A stretch of DNA of 64,000 nt, taken from positions 670,113-734,112 of the forward strand of contig JAHNZQ020000181.1 of assembly GCA_019155205.2 (NCBI GenBank). Direction: 5' to 3'. Shown piece by piece: positions 42,406 to 51,505 of the stretch. Each line of letters begins with the position of its first letter. Position 1 is the first letter of the stretch. The translations under genes were made by a program, and so were the position numbers. The notes under the pieces are model-generated. The model did no database searches, was not told the DNA's origin, and was given only the letters and a program-made list of their open reading frames with translations. The DNA comes from Gracilaria vermiculophylla (lineage: Eukaryota; Rhodophyta; Florideophyceae; Gracilariales; Gracilariaceae).

Positions 42406-42969
42406 TCGTTTGTCAAGTACGCAAATCATCGCTATCGCGCATGTGTGCGAGGGACGGTGTGAATGACGCAACTTGGAGCCATACGTTGGGATGCGCAATG
42501 CTGTCCACCCGTTACTCTTTATTGTGCACTGGAAAAGCGCGAACGGCGGTTCCACCAACCTCGACTCCCCTGGTGAGTCAAGCCACCGATCTCTTCATGG
42601 ACAGGGGAACGGGGGCGGGGCGCTTCAGTAATAGTGTGGGCAGGCTAGTGTCGACACAAGAAGACAAACGGGCTGACCACAAGCGCGCCGGACAACATGG
42701 CCGACAACATGTCATCGAGGGGTTGCGGGAATGAATCATGGAAAGCGCAATCACCGCGGGTCATTCGTGATCAAAAGCACGCCCTCCGACAGCGAGAGAC
42801 GTAATGGAGTAATGCGTTATGTTACAGTTAACAACTAGTTCGCAAGTCAATCAAAAGTGGCAAGCCGCGCCTCCCATCCCTCGTCAACAGCCGCGCGGCG
42901 GCGCGGCGGCGCCAAACCCAGAACGCGCCCGTCAGCGAACGCACAAGCGCCACGCCCCCCACACAACCG
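42406..42969. other. Boundary between repeats and the gene block; one dispersed repeat
   Basis: The stretch 42462-42590 is a direct copy of 21931-22060. Beyond about 42640 no repeat is recognised, and the sequence becomes GC-rich as the 3' end of the DYRK gene is reached. Confidence 0.45.
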
Positions 42970-44642
42970 TCACGAATAGGGCGGAGGCACCAAGCCGTGT
43001 CCGCGGGCGGGCAGCAGACGGGCGCGCCGCCCGTCGCGCGCCTCCGGCGCAGCACGCGCGCGAGTGCGCGCGCCGCGGCAATAAGCGCGGCAGCCGCCGC
43101 CCGCGGCGGGCAGGCGACGTCCGGGCGCGCAGCGCCTCTCGCCGCGCGCGCCTGCGCGCGGCACGCCGGCGCACGGCGGCGGCGGCACGGCGGCGGCGCG
43201 CCAGGGCGGCGGTTCGATGCCCACCTCCTCTGCCCACAGCGACTGCTTGAACACGAAGCACTCGTCCGCGCGCGGGGAGCGTCTGAAGAACGGCTCCGAC
43301 TTGGACTTTTGCAGCGGGCCGCCCACGTCCTTGGACAGCTGCGACATGTCGCCTAGCGACGCGTCCTTGTGCCGCCCCGGTTCGTCCGCGCACACGTCCT
43401 TTCGCCGCCACTGCAGCGGCGCCTTGCGCCCGGTCTCTACCGCAGTGTGCGCCGGCTGCACGGCGTTGTGAAGCTCGGGCATGGGCGGCGGCGAGTCGCG
43501 CCCACGCGCCAGAGAGCCCCGCACAAACGGGTCGCACAGAGCCTCCTTGGCGGTGATGCGCTGATCCGGGTCGTACTGCAACATGCGCTTAGCCAGCGAG
43601 AGGAACACGTCGTAGTCCAATTCGGAGTGGCCGCCGCTGACGCGCTTCCGCCGGCCGTTGGTGCCGCCGGTGTGGTAGTGCACAAAATGCTCGATTGGCT
43701 TGGAGCGCGGCGCATTGCCGGCATGCACGGAGGAAGGGTTCGGACGCAGACTCCACTCGCCGCTGTCGGGGTGCTGCTCGAAAAACCGCGAGCTCTTGGA
43801 GCCGCGTTCCAGCATGTGTTCGGGCGGGAGCCCCAGGCGCTCGACGATGATGGCGATCTGGTCGGCCTCGTCATTGCCCGCGAACAGCGGGTAGCCCGTG
43901 TGCAGCTCGATGAGCATGCAGCCCAGGCTCCACACGTCAACCTGGGTGGAGTACGGCAGGCCAAGGATGACTTCCGGGGCGCGGTAGAAGCGCGACTGCA
44001 CATACGAGAACATGGATTGCGAAATGCGGCAACTGGCGCCGAAATCGACCACCTTGATGGCGCTGCGCTGCGGGTGGCGCAGCAACACGTTCTCCGGCTT
44101 GAGGTCGCAGTGCACGATGTTGACATCAGCGCGCGCCAGAAACGAGAGGCAGGAGAGGATCTGTTTGCAGAACTTGCGCACAAGGTTGAGACTAACGCCA
44201 TAAAAGTCGGTGCTTCGCAAGAGGTCGTAGAGCGAGAACGAAAGCAACTCGAGGACCAAGCAGTGGTGACCTCGAAAGATAAACTTGTCGCGCAGGCGCA
44301 TGATGGAGTGCGAGTCTAGCGGATCGATGCGGTTGAGGTAGGAGGTCATGCGCGCCTCGCTGAGCGCCTGCTCGACGTACAGCGAGTTGTTCTTGATGAT
44401 TTTGATGGCGACATGGGCGTTGAGCACGGTGTCATAGGCGCGCACGACCTGGCCGAACGAGCCCCTTCCGATGACCTTTTCCAGGGTGTAGCGATTGTTG
44501 AAGAGCTCGCCGGTGCGAACAATGTAGTCAAAGTTCTTGTCGCAGTACTGGACGGACAGCGGGGAGGGGGCGGAGCGGCTGGCGCGCCCAGAGTGGGTCT
44601 TGTGGTGCGACGATGGCGCGGGCGAGCGCGAGGCGGACGACT

Positions 44643-44688
<46 letters not shown>

Positions 44689-44988
44689 AGGGCGCGGCGG
44701 CGATTGAGACTGCGATTGCGATTGCGGCTGCGACTCGGGGTGCAGCGGGTGCAGGGCGGCGGTGGAGGCGTGGAAGAAAGAGCGGTTGATGGCCTGGTAC
44801 GTTTGCATGAGACTGACGGTCAAGCTGACGACGGGGGCGGCGTAGCGCGCGCGGTGCTCGATGGCGGTGCGGCGCTGCTGGTGCAGCTGTTTGGCGCGCG
44901 GCGCCACCTCGACGGCGCTCTTCTTGGCCAGGTAGGAGTTGCAGGCGCGGAAGTTGCCGCGCCGGCGCCGGCCGCGCGCGGCATCCAT
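42970..44988 (-). CDS. DYRK-family dual-specificity protein kinase
   Basis: 672 residues from the ATG at 44988; no intron. Residues 1-140 are low-complexity with a poly-Ala run (100-115). The DYRK homology box is QYCDKNFDYIVRTGELFNNRY (147-167). The kinase domain spans about 167-489: GRGSFGQVV loop, Lys196 in VAIKIIKN, HCDLKPEN catalytic loop (293-300), DFG (315-317), activation loop FSYVQSRFYRAPE. DYRKs autophosphorylate the second Tyr of a Y-x-Y here; this protein has F-S-Y, so the first Tyr is Phe and the needed one (Tyr329) stays. The match is closest to the DYRK1/minibrain class. It lies downstream of a five-copy promoter repeat. The last 150 residues are Pro/Arg-rich and unassigned. Confidence 0.93.
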
Positions 44989-45061
44989 GGCGCGGCGGGG
45001 CGGGAGGGGGGGAGGGCGGGGGGGGGGCGCGGCGGGATGGGAGGGGAAGGGGGAGGCACGG

Positions 45062-45074
45062 GGGGGGGGGGGGG
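45062..45074. repeat. Poly-G tract upstream of the DYRK gene
   Basis: A run of G in the likely promoter or 5' UTR of the DYRK gene, part of a wider G-rich segment (about 45000-45075) able to form G-quadruplexes on the + strand. Confidence 0.5.
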
Positions 45075-45120
45075 AAGCGGCGGTGCGCGGAGCGGCGGCG
45101 CGCGGCGGGCGCAGTTGGCG

Positions 45121-45210
45121 CGCGTGAAACGCAAGCGCGCGTGAAACGCAAGCGCGCTCGAAACGCAAGCGGGCGCGCGAAACGCAAGGCGGCGCGCGAA
45201 ACGCAAGCGC
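45121..45210 (-). promoter_or_regulatory. Five-copy GAAACGCAAG repeat upstream of the DYRK gene
   Basis: GAAACGCAAG occurs at 45126, 45143, 45160, 45179 and 45198, spaced 17, 17, 19 and 19 bp, each preceded by a GC-rich alternation. Read on the gene strand the unit is CTTGCGTTTC; copies 4 and 5 continue as TTTCGCGC, a match to the E2F consensus TTTSSCGC. It lies 133-222 bp upstream of the DYRK ATG. A CG dinucleotide run follows at 45236-45260. Confidence 0.6.
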
Positions 45211-45534
45211 GTCCAAAACGACGGCGCGACGATGCGCGCGCGCGCGCGCGCGCGCGCGCGTGTGGACCGCCGCTTTTGCGCGGCCGCCACGGGGGAGCGG
45301 CGGCCGCGCCGCTTTGACGGACCGCGGCCGCGCGGGGGGGCGCGGCATCGCGGCGGCGCTCACCGCGCCGCGGCGGCGCGGCTGGCGCCGAGCGCGCGAT
45401 GCGCCGCTCCCCCCCCCGCCGGCGCTCGCTGTCCGCGCGCGCGCAGCGGCCGCCGCGACACCGCGGGCACTGCCCCGTCGCGGCCGCCGCGCGCTGCGCG
45501 GCGCGGCGCGGCGCGGCGCGGCGCGGCGCGCGCC
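45211..45534. other. Intergenic GC-rich spacer between DYRK and mitoferrin-like genes
   Basis: Contains a (CG)n run at 45236-45260 and short GCGCG repeats (45500-45530). No ORF beyond reading shadows. Confidence 0.5.
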
Positions 45535-46572
45535 TCACTGCGCGCCGCCGCCCAGCGCGTGCTTGCCGAACTCGTACGTCGTCCAGCAGATGGCCGCGGC
45601 CGGCGTGTGGAACAGCACGCGCGCGCGCACGCCGCTCAGCAGCCCGCGCGCGCCCTCCTCCACGCCGATGCTCCGCAGCGCGTGCACCAGCCCGCCGTAG
45701 CGCCGCGCGCCCACCTCGCCCTGCGTCTGCAGCCGCGTCTTCACCACGTCCAGCGGGTTGGTGGCCGCCGCCGCCATCGCCCCCGCCGCCGCCCCCGCCG
45801 CGCAGTGCGACCCCGCCGAGAACTGCCGCCGCCCCTCGCCCACGTCGCGCCACTCCACAATCGCCCGCTTCGCCGCCTCGTACCCGCAGAAGTACACCGT
45901 CGTGAACGGCACGTTCATCAGCAGCGTCGCCTTGTAGCCCGCGAAGAACGCGCGCCCGCCGTGGTGCTGCCACACCTGCCGCGCGCACTGCGCCACCGAC
46001 GGGTACACCTCCCGTCCGCACAGCTGCATGCGCTGCTTCACCACGTCCAGAGGCGTCATCACCCCGTCGCTCACCACCGTGGCGCACACGCCGGCCACCG
46101 CCGTCGCCCCCGCATGCAGCCCCCCGTCGCCCTCCTCCCCCCCCGTCAGCGTCTTGCGCACCGCCTCGTACGTTGCGAAGTGCAACGCGTGCGCCGGACC
46201 GGCCGACAGCGCCACCGCCCCCACGCCGCGCCACAGCGCGCGCGGGCCCTCGGCCGCCACGATGGCGCGCGTCGTGCGCCCCATGCTGCCGCTGGCGTAG
46301 TCGCGCTGCGCCACGTACGACTGCATCCGCGTCTTCACCGTGTCGACGGGGAACATCGCCATGTGCTCCGTCATGCCGGCTACCGCCCCGGCCACCATGT
46401 GCTGCACCGCCGTCAGCTGTTCGTCGTCCTCGGCGCAGAACACGCCCGCCTTGGCGCTCTCGCCGAGCGGCTCGGCGCGCGGCAGCGGCACCGCCACCGC
46501 CGCCACCGACGCCACCACCGACGGCGCTGTGCGCGCTTCGCTGTCCGGATCTCGCCCTCCGCCTCGCGCCAT
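45535..46572 (-). CDS. Mitoferrin-like mitochondrial iron carrier (SLC25 family)
   Basis: 345 residues from the ATG at 46572; an ATG at 46614 would add 14. Three carrier repeats with the signature PX[DE]XX[KR]: PVDTVKTRMQ (75-84), PLDVVKQRMQ (174-183), PLDVVKTRLQ (273-282). HMVAGAVAGMTEHMAMFPVD and GPAHALHFATYE are hallmarks of mitoferrin/Mrs3-Mrs4, which bring Fe2+ across the inner mitochondrial membrane for heme and Fe-S cluster synthesis; the conserved His in TEH and PAH are those implicated in metal passage. The first 50 residues are variable and could aid targeting. It is head-to-head with MCM7. Confidence 0.88.
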   Translation of the reverse strand: MARGGGRDPDSEARTAPSVVASVAAVAVPLPRAEPLGESAKAGVFCAEDDEQLTAVQHMVAGAVAGMTEHMAMFPVDTVKTRMQSYVAQRDYASGSMGRTTRAIVAAEGPRALWRGVGAVALSAGPAHALHFATYEAVRKTLTGGEEGDGGLHAGATAVAGVCATVVSDGVMTPLDVVKQRMQLCGREVYPSVAQCARQVWQHHGGRAFFAGYKATLLMNVPFTTVYFCGYEAAKRAIVEWRDVGEGRRQFSAGSHCAAGAAAGAMAAAATNPLDVVKTRLQTQGEVGARRYGGLVHALRSIGVEEGARGLLSGVRARVLFHTPAAAICWTTYEFGKHALGGGAQ

Positions 46573-46956
46573 CTTGTCCACCGCGACGGAGCAGCTGGCG
46601 CCGGCGGCGTGCATGCGCGTCGTGCAGCGGCGGCGAGGGAGCGCGACGGCGGCGCGCGCGCTGTTGAGGCGCCCCGCGCCCACCGCCCCGCGCTCACCGC
46701 CGGCGCCACGCGCCCCGTTGACGGCGCCAGCCGACGCCCGTCGCGCCGCGCCACGTGCCGCGCCTTCCCACCAATCACGCGGCCGCACCGTTTTGGCGGC
46801 AAACCCCCCGCACCGAAACCGTTGGCGGCAAACGCTCGTGCCCACCGCGTCGTACTCGTCCCCGCCCTCTCGTCCCGCCCTCGCCTAGCCGCCAGCCCGC
46901 ACCGCCCTCCATCCCAGCCTTCCTCCCGCCCCGCTTCCACCTCTCGCGCTCTCATC
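46573..46956. promoter_or_regulatory. Shared promoter of mitoferrin-like gene and MCM7, with E2F-like sites
   Basis: 384 bp between two diverging start codons. Facing MCM7 are TTTTGGCGGCAAA (46791-46803) and TTGGCGGCAAA (46822-46832), close to the E2F form TTTGGCGGGAAA; E2F control of MCM genes is well known in plants and animals. A CCAAT box (46771-46775) and a CACGTG box (46752-46757) lie 5' of them. Function is inferred. Confidence 0.6.
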
Positions 46957-49326
46957 ATGGCCACGCCTGACTACACCGTCATCCGTCAGCGTCTCAAGGA
47001 GTTTCTCACCAACTTTGCCGACGATGACTTCTCCGCCGGCTCCACCCTCAAGTACATGCGACAGATCAACCAAATCTACGAGCGCTCGCGCAGCTCGCTT
47101 GTCATCTCCGTCGACGACGTCTACAAGTGGGGCCTGCACGCTGCCAACTTTGCAGCATCCGAGGCCGGCGGCGTTGCCACCCTGTTGCACGAGGACATCG
47201 TCAACAACGCCCGCCGCTACAAGGAGCTCTTCTCCGAGGCCGCCGACCTCATTATCGACGATCTGCGCGCCGCCGACCCCTCGCCACCGCTCACCGCGCA
47301 CGGCGCCCCCGACAGAATTGAGGCCCTCACTGAGACCCGCCGCCAGCGCGAGCAGCACTTCCGCGATGCGCAGCTCCAGAGCGAAAACCTGGCCGCCAAC
47401 GCTCACAATGTCGACAACGTCAACATCCCGCCCACACCGGCTGCCGACCCGCGCAATTTGGTGCCGGCCTCGATGACCAGGCTCTTTGAAACGCTCCTCA
47501 TCCCGCAGCCCTCCGAAAAGGCCATTCCGCTGCGCATGGTGCGCTCCGAGCACGTGGGACGCCTGGTTACCGTCTCGGGCATCGTCACTCGAATCACTGA
47601 GGTCAAGCCCAAAGTCGAGGTCGCCACTTACACCTGCCATTCGTGCGGTTATGAGGTATACCAGCAAGTGGGAGGCAAATCCTACATGCCCATCTTGTCC
47701 TGTCCGACGCAGAACCATACAAGAGGCCAAAACAACGAGTTGATCCCCAACTACAAGGCATGCAAGTTTGTCAAGTACCAAGAGCTCAAACTTCAGGAAC
47801 CCGCCGACCAGGTCCCCATCGGAAGCATTCCTCGCACCATCAACGTCAAGCTCAACGCACAACTCACTCGCACATGCACGTCAGGCGACTCGGTCGACAT
47901 CTCTGGCATCTTCCTACCGGCGCCGTTCACCGGCTACATGGCCCTCAAGGCTGGATTCCTTGCCAACACGTTTTTGGAAGCCACCCACGTGCTACAAAAG
48001 AAGAAGAGCTACGACGAGACCGTTCTTGACGATGCCTCAAAGGAAGCGCTTGAAGCGCTTCGAGGAGACACCGAGGTCTACGAGCGGTTGGCCAAGTCCA
48101 TTGCCCCAGAGATCTTTGGCAATGTAGATGTCAAGAAAGCGTTGCTCCTTCTGCTGCTCGGAGCCCCGCCAAAGAAATTACCGGACGGCATGCGTTTGCG
48201 CGGAGATCTGCACATATGTCTCATGGGAGAGCCTGGTGTGGCCAAATCTCAGCTCTTAAAACACATTGCAAAGGTTGCGCCCAGAGCCGTCTACACCAAC
48301 GGCAAGGGAAGCTCTGGGGTGGGTCTCACAGCTGCGATTATGCGAGACCCTGTAACGAATGAGCTTATGCTGGAGGGCGGCGCCCTCGTCCTATCGGACA
48401 TGGGTATTGCTTGCATCGACGAGTTCGATAAGATGAATGAGGTCGACAGGACCGCAATTCACGAGGTGATGGAACAGCAAACCGTTTCTATTGCAAAAGC
48501 TGGTATCACCACCAGCCTCAATGCACGGGCCTCCATTCTCGCAGCGGCCAATCCTGCGTACGGTCGATACAACAAGTCGAAGTCGGCGGCAGAGAACATC
48601 AATCTTCCGGCTGCGCTGCTCTCTCGTTTTGACTTGCTCTTTCTCCTTCTCGATGCGCCTAGCTATGAGCACGATATTCACCTGGCACGACATGTCACTC
48701 ACGTGCACAGAACCGGTGCACATCCTCCGCTCGGCTTCGAGTCGGTGAGCCCGAAAGTGATTCGAGCACACATTGCGGCCGCCCGCAAGGTGAACCCTAT
48801 TGTTCCCAAGGATGGACGAATAACAGAGTTTTTGGTCAACAATTATGTTGCCATGCGAGGAGCGGATGTCGAACAAGGCCGCGATGCGCAAGGTTACACA
48901 TCGCCTAGGAAATTATTGAGCATTCTTCGCCTTGCCCAGGCCTTATGCCGTCTTAGGCTTGCAGACCGGGTTGAGCTTGACGATCTTCAAGAGGCGCTTC
49001 GTCTAATGAGCGCGAGTCAAGCTTCGCTGGACGATGGTGGCAAACGGAAGAGACATCGCGAATATGATGACGATGACGATGATATTTTCAATGAAGACAA
49101 AATGGGCAATGACGATAGTGAAGACAGCAGGATATGGAGGTTGTACACATTAATTGGTGAACATATGGTCAAGGACAATAGAACTGTGATCGACATAGAT
49201 GCCGCCGAAAAGATATGCGATGAGAATGGTTTTTCACGGGATGAACTCGTTAAGACCATTGAACAGTATGAGGATTTAGACTTGTGGGTTTACGATACTG
49301 TTGAACACAGAATTAGAATAGTATAA
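46957..49326 (+). CDS. MCM7: MCM7, subunit of the MCM2-7 replicative helicase
   Basis: 789 residues, no intron. It starts MATPDYTVIRQRLKEFLTNF, like the MCM7 N-terminus. Zinc-binding Cys227, Cys230 and Cys249 follow TYTCHSCGYEVYQ; MCM7-specific stretches are SEVKPK-like TEVKPKVEVATYTC and DQVPIGSIPRTI. Walker A is GEPGVAKS (423-430), Walker B CIDEFDKM, sensor ILAAANPAYGRYN, Arg finger LLSRFDLL (554-561). A poly-Asp insert (704-710) precedes a C-terminal winged helix (RLYTLIGEHMV). MCM7 unwinds DNA within the CMG helicase. The ORF is open far upstream, but homology begins at 46957. Poly(A) signal AATAAA at 49344. Confidence 0.97.
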   Translation: MATPDYTVIRQRLKEFLTNFADDDFSAGSTLKYMRQINQIYERSRSSLVISVDDVYKWGLHAANFAASEAGGVATLLHEDIVNNARRYKELFSEAADLIIDDLRAADPSPPLTAHGAPDRIEALTETRRQREQHFRDAQLQSENLAANAHNVDNVNIPPTPAADPRNLVPASMTRLFETLLIPQPSEKAIPLRMVRSEHVGRLVTVSGIVTRITEVKPKVEVATYTCHSCGYEVYQQVGGKSYMPILSCPTQNHTRGQNNELIPNYKACKFVKYQELKLQEPADQVPIGSIPRTINVKLNAQLTRTCTSGDSVDISGIFLPAPFTGYMALKAGFLANTFLEATHVLQKKKSYDETVLDDASKEALEALRGDTEVYERLAKSIAPEIFGNVDVKKALLLLLLGAPPKKLPDGMRLRGDLHICLMGEPGVAKSQLLKHIAKVAPRAVYTNGKGSSGVGLTAAIMRDPVTNELMLEGGALVLSDMGIACIDEFDKMNEVDRTAIHEVMEQQTVSIAKAGITTSLNARASILAAANPAYGRYNKSKSAAENINLPAALLSRFDLLFLLLDAPSYEHDIHLARHVTHVHRTGAHPPLGFESVSPKVIRAHIAAARKVNPIVPKDGRITEFLVNNYVAMRGADVEQGRDAQGYTSPRKLLSILRLAQALCRLRLADRVELDDLQEALRLMSASQASLDDGGKRKRHREYDDDDDDIFNEDKMGNDDSEDSRIWRLYTLIGEHMVKDNRTVIDIDAAEKICDENGFSRDELVKTIEQYEDLDLWVYDTVEHRIRIV

Positions 49327-50538
49327 TACCATACAAGTCCTTCAATAAAAAAACTCATCGCCTCATGATGGTGAGATGCAAAAGAACAACCCGCCTATTT
49401 CTTCTATTTTCCATGTCTATGAAGAGCGAGATGTATCCTGTGTTGCTCTCCCAGAGTCCTGCCCGGATTTACCAGACGACTTCGGATCAATTTCCTTCAG
49501 TAATTGGTGTTCGTTAACGGTGGACGTTTCAGGGCTCAAGTAACAACACGGCCACTGAAGAGGTGTCTTCAACCGAGATTTGACACAAAATTGATGCCCC
49601 TTCTCTGGCTACTCTTGTTTCCAGCACTCTTGAAAAAAGGTTTTCAAAATAGAAACCGACCTCCACTTTGAGTGAAGTTTAGCTCGCGGTTGAAGACAAT
49701 CTTCCGACATTGTCATGCGTTGGGCCTCTTCTCCTAAACTCCGACTCTCCCTTCCAGATGACTTGCGGGATGCATTAAACCGAGAGGTGCAGAGCAAATA
49801 GTTTCCAGAGAGACAAAAATACTGGACTGCCGAAGTTTTAATTCCATATTTCTTGATCTACCTCCCTTCTAGACAGTTATTCATCGTTTGGTATGGATTC
49901 CGCTTTTCCGTCCGTGAAAAGTCATTTTCTAATGGGATGCACAACTTGATCTTCGTCACCGTTGAAAGATGGCGACACTTGGCACGCACCATGCTGTCTT
50001 GCACGAAAACCTGTAAGTTTTCGACTTCGGTTAAGTGCATTGCCTTCTTGTAGATAAATTCAGTTGCGGCATTCGTGTTGTGCTTTATGACGTACGATCG
50101 CCGATTATTTGGCACTTGAATGAGGCATGTTGTAGGCTGTCATGAAAGTTTTCATGCGGATGCTGCTCGACTCTTGCTCAAAAAATGTTGCTGCATGCAA
50201 TTGGCTTTTATGGCTTGTTTAAGGTGGGAGCCAGTCGATAGACCATCAAGCATTTTCAATTGACAAAGGTGGCGGCGGATGCAGGAGCTGTGGCGGATTG
50301 TTTTCACACCCGAAGAAATATCTTCGACTGATGTAGGAGGTGAGAGTTCTCGGGTGACCTCGTTGAAAGCATTGCAGGTCACAGAGGAACTGCTTGTTAG
50401 AGACGATTGGAGCGCAAGTTGTGTGGTAAGGCCGTGGAATACTTCAATTTCCGAGCATACGCCACTGTCTGCCATGGCCGGCCCAGGGGGGGTAGTAGAG
50501 CGCAACATGACGCGAAAGAATGTTTGTCACGACCCACT
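49327..50538. other. Intergenic region after MCM7, one small uncertain ORF
   Basis: AATAAA at 49344-49349 should end the MCM7 transcript. The rest shows no known domain. The - strand ORF 50152-50508 (118 codons from an ATG, Ser-rich, MLRSTTPPGPAMADSGVC) lies 30 bp behind the Med9-like gene and could be a small gene or part of its 3' UTR; no family resemblance. Confidence 0.35.
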
Positions 50539-50988
50539 TCACATACTCAAACTCAACATGGGGTCATCCTCAGTTGCCACAGGCAATCCATCATTGTTCT
50601 CCTGGGAAGCAAAAACAATATCTGTGTCAACGCCATCCACTGGCCTTCCCTCAGGGATGGCGCGCTGAGCCAAAACGCGAGATATGAGGTCATGCTTGCT
50701 GTACAGGTGCTGCAGGAGGAACTGCTTGCTTTCGAGATTCGCTTTGAGGCGATTAATTTCCGCAATCTGGTTGCGGCGAGTCAGGTTCCCGCCCGGCAAT
50801 GCCTTTAACGTGGCATCGCAGCTCACGAACTTGTCCTGAAGCCTGCGCATTGTGGATATTATTGAAGTTTCATCCGCTCCCTCCTCTACTTCTTGCAAGG
50901 CGTTTGCCACAATGTCCATGAAACGAAATCCCCTGACAAACTCGAGTTCCTTCTCGGTTAGCTCAAACTTCTTTTTCTCTGTTGTCAT
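50539..50988 (-). CDS. Mediator subunit 9-like protein (tentative)
   Basis: 149 residues from the ATG at 50988 (MTTEKKKFELTEKELEFVRG); further upstream only non-ATG extension exists. Predicted all-helical. The stretch TLKALPGGNLTRRNQIAEIN then RLKANLESKQFLLQ resembles the Med9/Cse2 C-terminal signature (R-x-L-P-G, then 'E-Q-x-x-x-I-x-x-L-x-x-x-L-x-x-K-x-x-L-L'). Med9 is a small middle-module subunit of Mediator, about 140-150 residues in several species, which fits. The match is short, and another coiled-coil protein cannot be ruled out. It is head-to-head with the Ggc1-like gene. Confidence 0.5.
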   Translation of the reverse strand: MTTEKKKFELTEKELEFVRGFRFMDIVANALQEVEEGADETSIISTMRRLQDKFVSCDATLKALPGGNLTRRNQIAEINRLKANLESKQFLLQHLYSKHDLISRVLAQRAIPEGRPVDGVDTDIVFASQENNDGLPVATEDDPMLSLSM

Positions 50989-51505
50989 GATGCAAATTAG
51001 TTGTTGGGCGAGAACAGCAATACTACAGAAGAAAAAGCGCTGCGCGAAAACAAGAAAACGACTCGTTACTCCTTCACCCAACGACCGGGTGCGATGACAA
51101 GCTTGGAAAAACGGACAGAGATTGGAGCTTGAGCGGCCAGGCAACGACAAGGATCCAGCAACTCGCTGAAGAGACGGTGTGGTAGACGGCCATCAGTTCC
51201 CCTTGACAGGCGATCGGGGTTTTGGATGCCTTGCAAGAATGCAAATTGCATGGGGCGGGGAGCCCGCAAATCGCGGATCAACTCGTGAATTTTTGCGTTG
51301 ACAGTTTTTCCGATTTGTGGTTTTGAGGTCTGCATCATCCAGTGCGAAGAGACGCCGACGGCGGACCGGTCGTTCGCTCTCGTACGCCTTTATATGACAT
51401 TGTCATACTTGCTGCGGTGCTTTTAATCGTCCGGTCTGTTTAACAGTCGAGACTTTGGAACAGCAAACGCTGAGTGCGCGTCGCAAGTAACAAGAGTTTT
51501 TCAAG
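50989..51505. promoter_or_regulatory. Shared promoter of Med9-like and Ggc1-like genes
   Basis: 517 bp between diverging starts. TTTATATGA at 51389-51397 is a TATA-like box 109 bp before the Ggc1-like ATG. A 90-codon - strand ORF (51066-51338, MMQTSKPQIGKTVNAKIHEL) is present with no recognised family; it could be an upstream exon or a small gene. Confidence 0.4.

Noticed and set aside
44528..46234. A 568-codon - strand ORF overlapping the DYRK and mitoferrin-like genes.
   Set aside because: Ala/Arg/Pro-rich shadow produced by high GC; both real genes are in other frames.
45232..46956. The long open frame upstream of MCM7 as a 575-residue N-terminal extension.
   Set aside because: Arg/Ala/His-rich, overlaps the mitoferrin-like gene, and MCM7 homology starts exactly at the ATG at 46957.
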